From Stomorhina lunata (Eukaryota; Arthropoda; Insecta; Diptera; Rhiniidae), in contig OW121742.1 in the NCBI GenBank assembly GCA_933228675.1, positions 38,167,255 to 38,231,254 on the forward strand: a stretch of 64,000 bases of DNA, given 5' to 3'. The notes under the pieces were generated by a model that was given only the letters and a program-made list of their open reading frames with translations, did not search any database and was not told where the DNA came from. Below are positions 1 through 12,231 of this stretch, piece after piece. How positions within the stretch are numbered: the first letter of the stretch is position 1; the number at the start of each line of letters is the position of its first letter. A program made the position numbers and the translations under genes.

Positions 1-289
1 GCTCAGATTAGAAACATAATTAGTGTTTCTGAAAGATAATTTTGTTGCTTAGTTCAAAAAAATAAAAAGTTTTCGAGTTATGAGAATAATTATTGCTCAA
101 CCGCCTCCATTTTTTTATAACACAATATCTCGAAAACTAGAGTTATCCTAAAAAACGGTTAGTTCAATTGATTTCAGCGCTTACGAATTATCTTTACTCC
201 CTAGGTCTCCTTTTTGTCTGTTTTTTCAACTAGCACAGTGTAATTAAACACGGCTTTGTTAGTATTCTAAAACGGATTTGGGAAGATAT

Positions 290-985
290 AAGCCATGGAA
301 ATGGTATCTGGTAGTCTACCACGTCATAAGAAGCGAGTAACCCAGATGAGAAACCCTAAGATCTGCAACTGCAAGGCAATAACAGAGGAAATGATTGACC
401 ACCACTTGCTCTTTAAAGTAACGACAACTTCTACAGTAGTCATGTGATTTCTCATGTGATTAAGTCTTCTGGCATATAGCAGGGTCTGTAGCGCTCTAGA
501 GATACCAAAACCTCATATATTAATTCAGCCTTAAGACTAACCTGACCAGTCTAAGACTAAACAAGTGGTTACTGTGGTCCCAGTTACTTAGTCTTTGCTA
601 ATCTATATAGAAATAGCTTAATTTTCAATTCGACTTTTAGCGGTATACCTATATAATGGTCAATGCCTTCATGATCAAGTACAGCACCAGTTTTGTTAAG
701 GTTATCCATAGCAAAGATACCAGTTACATCGTTATGACTGAGTACCGATAAAAAGTTATATATTGGAATAAGTAGCCATTTCCTTGGCGAATGAATTCAC
801 GGCATTCACGACTCCTTGAGGAACTCGTGAAATAAAATATGGAATTAATGGCAGCTTGACTATCAGACTGCAGAAGCAAATATCTTTTTTATATATTCTG
901 CCTTATCTTCTTTTTTTAGTTGCCCTGTATATAGCAGTTATTTCGGTCTGATTAATACTGCTCATCTTTGAAGTCTTAAAATAAT
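290..985 (-). mobile_element. Decayed LINE 3' part: RNase H and zinc-knuckle tail
   Basis: This is a relic of the C-terminal part of a non-LTR retrotransposon ORF2, read on the minus strand in several broken frames. Near 860-950 the translation gives QTEITAIYRA followed by SDSQAAINS, the typical RNase H pattern of R1/LOA/jockey-type LINEs. Near 640-720 it gives KTGAVLDHEGIDHYIGIPL, matching the stretch after the RNase H domain. Near 360-441 it gives CRSCR and then HFLCYCLAVADLR, which fits the Cys/His knuckle and the following leucine/arginine segment. Stops and frame changes occur throughout, so it is not functional. The clade (R1-, LOA- or jockey-like) is a judgement from remembered family patterns. 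Confidence 0.65.
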
Positions 986-1698
986 TTTCCCTGGTAGTAG
1001 AATTAAGATGCCGCTACCCTTTGATTCATCTGTGTATATTATTACGTTTTTTCCATTAAAAACGTGGAAGGAATTCTTTTTGCAAAACAACCGAAAACAA
1101 AATTAAAACTCTCTATGTAGTTTTACAAAGTTATGTTTTTATTAACTTTAGAGTTAATCACGTTGAACACACTTTCACAAAAACTGTAAACAAACTTTAC
1201 AAAACTGCTTTAAAAATTTTCTTAGTCTCACTGTTCTCTCATACGCGTCTCAATTAAAACTGTTCCCACAATATTCGTTCATCGGCCTTATATAGTAGAG
1301 AAGAGTGTTTCTAGCATTTTCTGCAGATGTAAACAAAAAGCTGCTGTCGTTGATTACACTAACAATGATTACACTAACATGATCAAGAACGCACTCACAC
1401 ATACGTTGCACAAATAGATTAACTGAAGTTAAAAGCAACAGAGAGAGAGAATGTAGATAAAAGAGAAAAATGTTTCTATACTCTTTACAGCAAATAAGAG
1501 ACACATGTTGCTCTGCTTATAGACATAAACAGAATAACAACAACACAACAACATCAACAGAAACATTCCAGAAAACTAGAGGAAGTATTAAAAGTAGTGA
1601 ACTTTGGACAATGGGGCAAATAACTCAAAAATTCGTGACAATATTTTAGGAAGAATATCTGTAGAATAATTTGGATTTTAGAGAAGTCCACAGTGAAG
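986..1698. other. AT-rich spacer, no gene seen
   Basis: No supported coding region, RNA gene or clear tandem repeat was found. It separates the minus-strand LINE relic from the plus-strand RTE-like relic. An open frame at 1250-1504 on the minus strand is short, low in complexity and without recognisable motifs. Confidence 0.4.
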
Positions 1699-2590
1699 GA
1701 TTAGTCGGAGAGTGATTGATGTCAAGGATGTTGGGTACCAAGCAAAGGTTTTCATTGGTCATAACTCGGTAAGCCCAGATTTATCTTCGTTATCCTTCAT
1801 CTTAACTGGTATCACGTTAACACACGTTAAAGTAGTGTACGAACATGTGCAGAGAGTTTACCAAGAAGAACGATACAAAATATGGGTAAGGAAGTGGAGG
1901 TAAAAACCGATTCCTGGACAAAAATCAAATACTACAATAAGCTAAAATATATAATAAAAACGGTCCCCCCCCCTAATGTTGCAGAATATGGCAAACAGAA
2001 AAAGAACAATGTTCAAAGAATAAGCACCTAGAACATCCGAACTCTTTACAGAGAAGCTGCTCTAATCCAGATGATGGATGTTATTGATGAGTATAATTGT
2101 AATGTGACTGCTGTCCAGGAAATAAGATATAATGGGCAAGGCGTTGCCAAGACACCAAAAACTGCCATCAAAGTAGACACGAATTTTATTGTGGAATGCG
2201 AAATCTGGTCTCCAGGTTCACTCCAGTAAGCAAAAGCTTAGCGTCTATACGCGTCAAAACAAAATACTTATATTTTGTATCGCCTGATTTGTGCTCATGG
2301 ATCCACGAAAGACAGAGGTTATTATATAAAAGAAGGCTTTAATCACCAACTTGAGGAAGTCTATGAAAGATGTTCCAATCATGATGTTAAAATAATACTG
2401 GGTAATTTTTGAGGCCTGGTCCACTGGGAGTAAAGGATTACAGAAGAAGAAAGAAGAACTTTTTGCAAATATAGGGAGAGAAAGCCTACTGTTGGTAAAT
2501 TTAGCCTTCATACCAGAACGTCTGACAATGGTATAAGGTTAATCTCCTTAACGGCGCACAGTGACATTTCTTCATACATCAAAGTGCAAA
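1699..2590 (+). mobile_element. Decayed RTE-like LINE, 5' region and AP endonuclease
   Basis: This is the degenerate 5' half of an RTE-like non-LTR retrotransposon of the kind often annotated in insects as craniofacial development protein 2-like. From about 2008 the translation reads NNVQRIST, then NIRTLYREAALIQMMD, then VTAVQEIRYNGQG, which is the N-terminal block of the AP-type endonuclease. Near 2335-2410 it reads EEVYERCSNHDVKIILGNF, where family members have a KIVLGDFNA-like block. Near 2470-2560 it reads VGKFSLHTRTSDNGIRLI, the next conserved block. Stops and frame changes separate these blocks. The leading part (1710-1830) is homologous to a second fragment at 27996-28225. It is dead as a gene. 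Confidence 0.75.
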
Positions 2591-2599
2591 AAATAGAAG

Positions 2600-3170
2600 A
2601 AGTGATCTAACAGCGATGAAATTTTGCACACTTGTTCAGTTTTATATAGGTCAAAAAAAATCAAAAATTTTTCTAAATCCGTCAACTCCATGGGGTACCT
2701 GCCTTGGACCCCCATTTTGTCACCTATTTTTCTTTTCAATGTGCAAATCGCAATACCCAACAGAATTTGATGAAATTCGTCAAACGTATATTAAATAATC
2801 TAGAAAAGAGGTCTACTTATTTTGGTTGAAATCAGTTGAACGATTTGGTAAATGTCTTGGACACCCATTTTTTACCAACTTTTTTTCAATGAATAACCTC
2901 CCATTTTCAACAGAATTGAAATTCTGCAAACGTCTATAAATTGATCCAGCAAAGAGTTACACCAATTTTAGTTGAAATCCCTTAACTCTTGGAGGTAACT
3001 GCTATGGACCCTATTTTTCCACTTATTTTTGCTCTCAATGTATAAGCCGGAATTCTCAACAAATCTTAAAAAAATTCGACACACGTCTATAAGTTTATCC
3101 AAAAAAAAACTCTACTAATTTTTGTTGAAATCCGTCTAATCCTAGGGGTAACTGTCTTGAACCTACACTT
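2600..3170. repeat. Degenerate ~150-bp tandem repeat, about 3.5 units
   Basis: A recurring block reads roughly CCTTGGACCCCCATTTT. Equivalent positions fall at about 2702, 2854, 3001 and 3153, a period of 147-152 bp. Each unit also contains a GAAATTCnnnnAACGTCTAT-like segment and a GTTGAAATC-like segment. Units differ by many substitutions, so the array is old. It lies between the endonuclease and reverse-transcriptase parts of the RTE-like relic and probably inserted into it. Confidence 0.7.
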
Positions 3171-3620
3171 AAGTGCAATTTGATTAAAATGTTACGCCTA
3201 AATGACTGCAACACTTTTTGCTTAAATTATACTTAACAATTTACGTGACTTTTTTCAGAAAATTTTAAACTTTGTTATACGATCGTTGTTTTTTTTCGCT
3301 TAATCTAAAGAAGAGACTTTCGCCTTTCACGTGGTAATGGTGGGAATACCGAGCAAAACCGAGATAACTTACTTTTTGTCTAAAGAAAAAAAAAACACTT
3401 CATTTTCTAGAGATTTTTTGATTTGCTGATATCTCCTGAACTATATCCGAGATTAAGTCATTTTCTTCTGCAGACTAAAATCGAGGATGTGTATCTTAAT
3501 TAAATCAACATCAAGATTAAAGCTGTGAAACTATATTCGATGCATGAGCAACTCAATTTGATTTCATTATTTTGGCAAATAACTTCAAAAAATATAGTAA
3601 ACTTTTAAAAAATTTTGATT
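3171..3620. other. Spacer, no gene seen
   Basis: AT-rich sequence with short A and T runs. No coding motif, RNA gene or tandem unit could be supported. Confidence 0.4.
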
Positions 3621-3999
3621 ATCCTTAAAGTATACTATACAAATGTTTCGAAAATATCTAAGTATTCGATCGATATCGAATGCCGTAATTTTCCCCCAGA
3701 TCTTTCAATTACGTCATATTCTGAGGAAGACACAAAAGAAACAAATTGACACATATAATTTTGTCGTTGACTACAAAGCTGCTTTTGACAGCCCGAAATG
3801 AACGAAGATCTTGAAAGCAATGTCTGACTTAGGACTCTATAATACAAAGATGTTCAGCTTCCATACATTAATTTGTCGTATGGTCATTTTGAAAAGTCCC
3901 ATAAAAAATAGAGTATACCGCTTTTACTTTAATTTGGAAACAACTAATGAAGACGATTATATAATGAGTAAAAGCCAAGGCACACACACATACTCATGA
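3621..3999 (+). mobile_element. Decayed RTE-like reverse transcriptase fragment
   Basis: In the plus frame around 3717-3840 the translation reads LRHILRKTQKKQIDTYNF, then VDYKAAFDSPK, a stop, then KAMSDLGLY. This is the reverse-transcriptase palm region of RTE-like LINEs, in which FxDYKAAFDS is a conserved signature. It lies downstream of, and collinear with, the endonuclease relic at 1699-2590, so both probably come from one insertion. The start (3621-3680, containing GATCGATATCGAAT) is homologous to 46070-46130. The stretch 3852-4000 matches 46240-46400 in the opposite orientation. Confidence 0.7.
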
Positions 4000-5150
4000 A
4001 ATGTATATATGTTTGTACGTTTATGTGTTTTTCATTGTTATTTATCCAGGTAAATTTCGCTTTTGACAGTAAAAAATGTTTATTATAAAATCTTGGTTTG
4101 AGTTTTATTTAACTTAATACAACTACAAATTTCATTCGGACAACTCCCTATTAATGCTGTCATTATTATTTCTATTACTACTATTACAGACTACAACTAG
4201 TATTTCTAACAACTCTTCTATTGTGATCCTGTGTAAAAAATAGATAATCTATTTTCAAATAAAAACTTTGGCATAAATAAATAATGAATTCCTTAAAAGC
4301 TCTGCTTTGAACACTCCAATAAAGAACATGAAACATTTATTCATACAATTGTTTTACTGCTTCCTTCCATTTAGTAGTTTTGCAGAATTGAGTTCTTCTT
4401 CAGCCTTTGCAACTGTTGATGCTACACACAGGATAACATTGAACAGTGGAGGAGAAAATTAAAGGAACATAAAGCATGTCTAAACTAATCATACAGAAAC
4501 AAATGAAATATTTAATGTGCACCACATGTTGGACAATGATTAGTAACAAAATTTATTAACAGTTCCATTATTGAAGATCTTCTTACACATTTGTCACCCA
4601 CTGCTAACTGTTATACATTTATCCATATTTACTACTGAGTATTATGACGTAAAATTCTTGCTTTAATGTACATTTTAATTTTGCCCGTACTTTTATTATT
4701 TTATTATTATGTTTTATATTATTACTTTTTATATAAAAAAATTCTCATTATTTTATTGTATTTCATATAATTTCGCTTAACTTTATCGCATCTACAAGTA
4801 CTCATTCATAAATTTATTATTTCTAACTCCATTTACAATAGCGATTTTCCATTTTCTCCCCGTTTTTCTTTTACAACCTTTTAATGCGTTCATCCTTATT
4901 AATTTTTTTCTATATAAGAGGCATTTGATTGTTGAAATAATGTAAAAGTCACTTCGAGTGTATCAGGGAAATATGAGAAAAACGGCTGATTAAGAGGATA
5001 AAATGAAACAGGATTAATGTGAGAAGTTTAATAAAAATAAAATTGTATATTAAGAGGATATTGAAATATATTATCAGTTAAAGAGGAAGTTTAATAAATT
5101 TTTAAGTTTTTGTTTGTTTATATATGTTCAAACCCTTTAATGGAATTATG
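4000..5150. other. AT-rich spacer, no gene seen
   Basis: No convincing coding region. Short TTAAGAGGATA and AGTTTAATAAA repeats occur at about 4990-5100. Otherwise it is ordinary AT-rich intergenic or intronic sequence. Confidence 0.4.
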
Positions 5151-5154
5151 GAAT

Positions 5155-5400
5155 GGAATTATAAACTTTTACCAATTTGTGTCAAACAAAATGAAAAAAT
5201 TTGTAAATATTGTAAAATAACGAACAAAAATTTCCATACATTTCATAAATTATATTTTATCAAATGCATGGAAATTTTTTGAATTTTTTTTAGGATTTTA
5301 AAATTGATGGAAATTTTTTTTTAATTAAAAAAGTTTAAAATTATATAAAAAATATTTAAAATTGATTCAACAATAAATTTGTTTAAAATCCCTTAGAAAA
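5155..5400. repeat. Isolated diverged copy of the 752-bp repeat module
   Basis: The stretch carries ACTTTTACCAATTTGTGTCA, then TTTCCATACATTTCATAAA, then GCATGGAAATTTTTTG, then GATTTTAAAATTGATGG. The same order of blocks is found in each unit of the array at 8085-11045. The facing TTTCCATACATTT and AAATGCATGGAAA blocks form an imperfect hairpin. This single unit lies 3 kb away from the main array. Confidence 0.7.
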
Positions 5401-5931
5401 CGTTTTACTACCACTTTCATTTCATTCAAAAAATATAGTTTTGCATATTTGCATTCTATTTTATTTTCTGGATAGCGAAGTTTTAGTTTTATTGTTCCCC
5501 AGAAATTGAGCCAGTCATTTAGTCTCTGTTCTAATATTTCAATTGTTTTATATTTGTTGTCTTTTGACAATTACTAATATTTTTTCTTTTTTTACACTCT
5601 ACTTTCATTAGATCTTATGAATTTTTCATATAAATTCCATATTTTGTAGTTTATTAATATAAACTTTTACTCTGTGGAATATTGCTGGCACAATGGGATA
5701 ATTTTGTAGTAAAGAATTTCAAAAATATAGCAAACAAATATTTTTTTAGCTATATTTTAAGTTTTAGTTCTTTATTTTCATAATAAAATTTGTTGACCGA
5801 ACCGGGAAAAACCTCTGGGCTTAGCCCATTATGCACTAAGGTTTATTAGCATAGTAGTCTTGCATCACAGTTGTTATAGCTTAATCCCAGCAAAATTTTA
5901 AACCAAAATATTTCTACATTAATATAAAGTT
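5401..5931. other. AT-rich spacer, no gene seen
   Basis: A 67-codon minus-strand open frame at 5367-5570 begins inside the preceding repeat module and shows no family motif. Near 5795-5840 a less AT-rich stretch (GACCGAACCGGGAAAAACC) is visible but not identifiable. Confidence 0.35.
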
Positions 5932-7255
5932 CAAAATTTTCTTATTTTTCTTAGGAATTTTTAAAAAAATTTTATAGGAAATTTAAAAAAAAATCTTATT
6001 TTTTTAGGAAGTTTTTTCAAAAGAAAATTTTTTAAAAGTTCCTCCCACAAAAATGATTTTTTATTTTAAATTTCCTTTAAAAATAAGAAATTTTTGAAAA
6101 ATTTCCTATCAAAATAAAAATTTTGATAAATTTTCTATCAAGATAAGAAATTTTTGAAAAATTTCGTATAAAAATAAGAAATTTTTGAAAAATTTCGTAT
6201 AAAAATAAGAAGTTTTTCAAAAATTTTCTATAAAAATAAGAAATTTTTTAAAAATTTCCTATAAAAATAAGAAAATTAAAAAAAAAAATTCTATAAAAAT
6301 AAGAATTTTTTAAAAATTTCCTATAAAAATAAGAAATATTCGAAAAATTTCCTATAAAAATTTTCGAATAAATTCCTATAAAAATTTGAAATTTATGAAA
6401 AATTTCCTATAAAAATAAGAAATTTTTGAAAAATCTTCTATTAAAATAAGAAATTTTTGAAAAATTTCCTATCAAAATAAGAAATTTTTGAAAAATTTCC
6501 TATCAAAATAAGAAATTTTAGAAAAATTTCCTATAAAATAAGAAATTTTTGAAAAAAAAATATAAGAAATTGCTTAAAAGTTTCTTTTTTTTAATAGGAA
6601 ATTTTTTAAAAATTTTTTAATTTGGTACGAAAATTTTCAAAAATTTCTGATTTTTGTAACAAATTTTTCAAAAATTTATTATTCTTATAAGAAAATTTTC
6701 TAAAATTTCTAATTTTTATAGGAAATTTTTCAAAAATTTCCTATTTTTATAGGAAATTTTTCAAAAATTTCCTATTTTTATAGGAAATTTTTCAAAAATT
6801 TCCTATTTTTATAGGAAATTTTTCAAAAATTTCCTATTTTTATAGGAAATGTTTCAAAAATTTCCTATTTTTATAGGAAATTTTTCAAAAATTTCCTATT
6901 TTTATAGGAAATTTTTCAAAAATTTCATTTTTTTATAGAAAATTTTTCAAAAATTTCCTATTTTTATAGGAAATTTTTCAAAAATTTCCTATTTTTATAG
7001 GAAATTTTTCAAAAATTTTCTATTTTTATAGGAAATTTTTCAAAAATTTTCTATTTTTATAGGAAATTTTTCAAAAATTTTCTATTTTTATAGGAAATTT
7101 TTCAAAAATTTCCTATTTTTATAGGAAATTTTTCAAAAATTTCCTATTTTTATAGGAAATTTTTCAAAAATTTCTTATTTTTATAGGAAACTTTTCAAAA
7201 ATTTATTATTTTTATAAGAAAAATTTCAAAAATTTCTTAGTTTTATAGGAAATTT
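5932..7255. repeat. 31-bp satellite A in three blocks of alternating orientation
   Basis: The unit is 31 bp and has the pieces TTTTTATAGGAAA and TTTTTCAAAAATTTCCTA. About 5932-6060 is degenerate and in forward sense. About 6064-6575 is in reverse sense (CTATAAAAATAAGAAATTT, then TTGAAAAATTTC). About 6580-7255 is forward again and most regular at 6715-7180. GAAATTTTTCAAAAATTTC inside the unit is nearly palindromic, so each unit can fold. The same family forms the arrays at 12232-14570, 15231-18658 and 20086-21408. Confidence 0.9.
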
Positions 7256-8084
7256 AGCATTGCTGATGGGATATATTTAATTGTAAGAATTTAAAATTCT
7301 GCTTAAATTTAAATTTTGTTTCATTTTCAAACATAAAATATTTGTATTAGTTTTGCACGTAAAACAGATTTATATTTACCACATAACATCACACATTTCT
7401 AATGTTTCATTGTAACCAAATATGAAAAAGTTATTTTAACTAAAAATTGTATAACAATAATAAAATTGATTTATGCAATAACTATTTGCAATACATGACA
7501 TACAGGTAAACTTGTTTAACTGCCTTATATACAATAACTAGAAAACTAAATGCTACTAACTTAAAATAATTCCAAATTATACTTAACTATTAATAAAACA
7601 TAAATTTTGGTTTACAATAATAGGGACTCCAAGAAAAAGGTCCTTGGGGTCATAATATTAGAAGAAAATGTTTAAGACTGGTTACATAGACTAGATATCT
7701 ATAGGATAAGTCCAAACATTGATGAGTATATTGATAATAAAATCCCTTTTAACTGAGTTTTATTAAAAAATGGAGCACCCTAATATATATTTCAAACAAG
7801 AGTATTTGTAATTTTAATTATTGTTATTATACATTTCAAAGCTGAAATTATTATAAAACCCAAAATCGAAAAACCTATGACAAAATGAATTGCACAATAC
7901 AGATGATGTTTCATAAGACCCTCTGATGTAAACTGTAATCCGACTTAATTCTATTTAAAGGATACAAAACTGTATTTGTAGGTGAAAATAAATATTTGTA
8001 GTTAATTGGAAATATGTCTTTTTTAAACAAATATTGTACGTATAACAAACTATAACTGGGAATTACATTTAACCCAATTACATG
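7256..8084. other. AT-rich spacer, no gene seen
   Basis: Ordinary AT-rich sequence between the 31-bp satellite and the 752-bp array. No motif or open frame worth reporting. Confidence 0.4.
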
Positions 8085-11045
8085 TTAATATTAACATAAT
8101 TCTCTGGATATTAATATTAACATAATACTCTGGACATTAACAACAAACAAACATTAACTGAATGCAATTAATTTAAAAATTGTAACTAGATATGTTTGGG
8201 TTTAGATTATATTAGATTTAATTACCATTTATTAGTATTTGAAATGGATTTTTATTGAATTTATTTCCTATATTAGTACTAAATAGTTTTATCCAGTTGC
8301 TTTGTTATACTACAAATATCATGTAATTAAATTTAATTAAAATATTATCTTTTGATAATAAACTTTTACTAATTTGTGTTAATTTTTATAAACACAAAAA
8401 GTAAATCAAATTGCGAAAATTTTAAAATTTCCATATATTTCATAAATTGTAGTTTATGAAATGTATGGAAATTTTTATTTATTTTCTTAAGATTTTAAAA
8501 TTGATGGAAATTTTTTTATAATGAAAATTTTAAGAAGCTTAAAATTTTATAAAAAATTCTTTTATAAAAGTTGTTATAATTTAAATCAACAATAATCAAA
8601 AAAACTATATATTTCTTCATTTGTCAAATGTATTACTTTTGTTAAATGTATGGAAATTTTCGTTTATATTTTTAAGATTTTAAAATTGATGGAAATTTTT
8701 TTAATGAAAGTTTTTAAAAAGTTTAAAATCACATTTAAAAAAAATTCTAAATATGGTTTAAATTTGAATCAACAATAATGAAAAATATATTACATGTTAA
8801 TATTAACATAATTCTCTTGATATTAATATTAAGATAATTCTGTTAATGTTAATATTAAGATAATGTTAATATTAAGATAATGTTAATAGTAAGATAATGT
8901 TAATATTAAGATAATGCAATTAATTTAAAAATTGTAACTAGATATGTTTGGGATTAGATTATATTAGATTTAATTACCATTTATTAGTATTTGAAATGGA
9001 TTTTTATTGAATTTATTTCCTATATTAGTACTAAATAGTTTTATCCAGTTGCTTTGTTATACTACGAATATCATGTAATTAAATTTAATTAAAATATTAT
9101 CTTTTGATAATAAACTTTTACTAATTTGTGTTAATTTTTATAAACACAAAAAGTAAATCAAATTGCGAAAATTTTAAAATTTCCATATATTTCATAAATT
9201 GTAGTTTATGAAATGTATGGAAATTTTTATTTATTTTCTTAAGATTTTAAAATTGATGGAAATTTTTTTATAATGAAAATTTTAAGGAGCTTAAAATTTT
9301 ATAAAAAATTCTTTTATAAAAGTTGTTATAATTTAAATCAACAATAATCAAAAAAACTATATATTTCTTCATTTGTCAAATGTATTATTTTTGTTAAATG
9401 TATGGAAATTTTCGTTTATATTTTTAAGATTTTAAAATTGATGGAAATTTTTTTAATGAAAGTTTTTAAAAAGTTTAAAATCACATTTAAAAAAAATTCT
9501 AAATATGGTTTAAATTTGAATCAACAATAATGAAAAATATATTACATGTTAATATCAACATAATTCTCTGGATATTAATATTAAGATAATTCTGTTAATG
9601 TTAATATTAAGATAATGTTAATATTAAGATAATGTTAATATTAAGATAATGTTAATATTAAGATAATGCAATTAATTTAAAAATTGTAACTAGATATGTT
9701 TGGGATTAGATTATATTAGATTTAATTACCATTTATTAGTATTTGAAATGGATTTTTATTGAATTTATTTCCTATATTAGTACTAAATAGTTTTATCCAG
9801 TTGCTTGGTTACACTACGAATATCATGTAATTAAATTTAATTAAAATATTATCTTTAAATATTATCTATTATCTAGAATTAAAACAAAGTGCGAAAATTT
9901 TTAAATTTCCATACATTTCAAAAATTATAGTTTCTCAAATGAATGGAAATTTTTGTTTATTTTCTTAAGATTTTAAAATTGATGGAAATTTTTGAATAAT
10001 GAAAATTTTTAAGAAGATTCAAATTAAAAAAAAAACCTTTCATAAAAGTTGTTTAAATTTGAATCAACAATAATCAAAAAAAATATAGTTTTTTATTTGT
10101 CAAATATATAAATTTTGCTAAATGTATGAAAATTTTCGTTTATGTTTTTTAAGATTTTAAAATTGATGGACATTTTTTTTTAATGAAAGTTTTTAAAAAA
10201 GTTTAAAATCAATATTAAAAAAAATATTTTTTTTTTTTTCTTAAAATGGTTTAAATTTGAATCAACAATAATGAAAAAAATATTACATGTTAATATTAAC
10301 ATAATTCTCTGGATATTAATAATAACATAATACTCTGGACTCTTAACAACAAACATTAACTGAATGTAATTAATTTAAAAATTGTAACTAGATATGTTTG
10401 GGCTTAGATTATATTATCATTTATTAGTATTTAAAATCGATTTTTATTGAATTTATTTCCAATTTTAGTACTTAATATTTTTATGCAGTTGCTTAGTTAC
10501 ACTACGAGTATTATGTAATTAAATTTAATTAAAATATTATCTTCTGATTATAAACTTTTATTAATTTGTGTTAAATGTTATAAATACGAAAAGTAAAACA
10601 AAGTCTGAAAATTTGAAATTTTCTAAAATTGGAAAATATTATTTCCATACATTTGATAAAATATAGTTTATCAAATGTATGGAAATTTTTCATTTTTTTA
10701 AAGATTTTAAAATTGATGGAAATTTTTATTTTAATGAAAATTTTTAAAAAAGTTTAAAATTATGTAAATAAAAAATTCTTTTACAAAAACTGTTTAAACT
10801 TGAATTAACAATAATAAAAAACAGGAAAAAAAAGTGGTAAAATATTTTTTTCATTTGTCAAATATCAAATATTTTATCAAATGCATGGAAATTTTTGTTT
10901 ATTTTTTTAAAGATTTTAAAATTGATGGAAATTTTTTATTAATGAAAGTTTTGAAAAAAAAGTTTAAAATTAAAAAAAACTCTTTTCTAAAAATTGTTTA
11001 AATTTGAATCAAGAATAATCAAAAAAAAAAATTGGGAAAAACATA
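8085..11045. repeat. Tandem array of a ~752-bp composite unit, about four copies
   Basis: The marker GATATGTTTGGG recurs at 8189, 8941, 9693 and 10391, giving spacings of 752, 752 and 698 bp. Each unit contains two related ~170-250-bp half-units. Each half carries a TTTCCATA...TGTATGGAAA hairpin, GATTTTAAAATTGATGG, and an end reading AATCAACAATAAT. Between copies lies a small internal array of TTAATATTAAGATAATG, expanded in the junctions before copies two and three. Copies two and three are nearly identical to each other and copy four is more diverged, so the second duplication looks recent. No coding capacity was seen. Confidence 0.88.
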
Positions 11046-11088
11046 TTTTGTCTTTTGTTTTGGTTTTAAGAAAAAACCAAATTTTCTG

Positions 11089-11116
11089 ACAATCGGTCCA
11101 AATCTGGACCGATTGT
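11089..11116. repeat. Perfect 12-bp inverted repeat with 4-nt loop
   Basis: ACAATCGGTCCA is followed by AATC and then the exact reverse complement TGGACCGATTGT. It sits 40 bp after the end of the 752-bp array. A half site of the same kind (TGGACCGATTCC) is at 42489-42500. It could be the terminus or hairpin of a small mobile element, but no partner end was found. Confidence 0.75.
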
Positions 11117-12231
11117 TCTCAGCTCAGTGATATAGATTAATAAATAGGACTTGACCGACTATAGTACTCCCTACATGAAATATTTATACAAATATTTAAT
11201 ACCTCATCCTTGATGTTCTTTATTTGAAATTCCCTATAAGGCTTATTTTAAAAATTGCTAAAATTTCTTTATTCCTATAAATATTTAACTTAGTGGTATA
11301 GGAATATATGTTATCTTTCACGTTTGTAAAACCATACTTTTTCTACTAATCCAAAATATTTTTCACCGAAATCGAAGAGAAAAGAACTGTAAAATTTTCC
11401 ATTTCAATATTATTCTGACGCTGTCATGCATAAATTTCTATCACTGTCACATCATATATTTTTGGCATTTCAAATAAACTCGTGGGTTTATATTTACATA
11501 CATATCTATACATCATATATGTATATCTATACATGTATATGTAAATATTAAAGACAGAAATATGAAAATGTAATGACTTTTATTACCTGTTGCTATGTCT
11601 AAAATGAAGAGGACTTTGTTAACACTTTTGATGAATTTTACTTGAATGTATAAGTTTCACACACGGTTTGAATGAGAGAAATGAAATGTACAAGAATATT
11701 AAAAATTCATTGTATATAAGTAAGTAGATACTTGGTATTTATTACCCATCCACATACACATATTTACATCTAAGTATATGTATATAATGTGGTAAAATTA
11801 GATTTTAATAAAATTATAATTTTCAAGTGTCTTAGATCATTTATAACTTATTTGTTTGTCGGTTGTCTGTCAAAAATATACTAATGTACATAAATATATT
11901 ATCTTAGTCAGAGGGGCAGGGACTCGTATCCCTAGAAAAATTCTAAGAATTAGGAGTATTAGTGAAAAGAAAAAAACTTTGAAAATTGAATATAGATATG
12001 GACATTTTCATCTGTTTATTCAAATTCAATAGAAACGTTTATTTTAATAAAGCAAAAATTCCCTCCCATATACAAGAATCTGATACGCTTCTGCAATGGA
12101 ATTCCTAAAAGTGTCAGTTATGTCTTTTATTGGTGTAGAAATAATTATACGATATCTGTGTAAATTAAAATGTTGTACATGCAACACATGTAAGTTTATA
12201 ATTATTACACAAATACTTTCACAAAGTGTGA
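11117..12231. other. Unique AT-rich spacer with short TATG/CATA runs
   Basis: Contains microsatellite-like CATACATATCTATACATC runs near 11497-11545. No exon, RNA gene or mobile element was recognised. The 79-codon plus frame at 12096-12335 runs into the satellite and is not credible as a gene. Confidence 0.4.

Noticed and set aside
1712..1903. 63-codon plus frame as a small gene
   Set aside because: It belongs to the 5' part of the decayed RTE-like LINE, shown by the matching fragment at 27996-28225.
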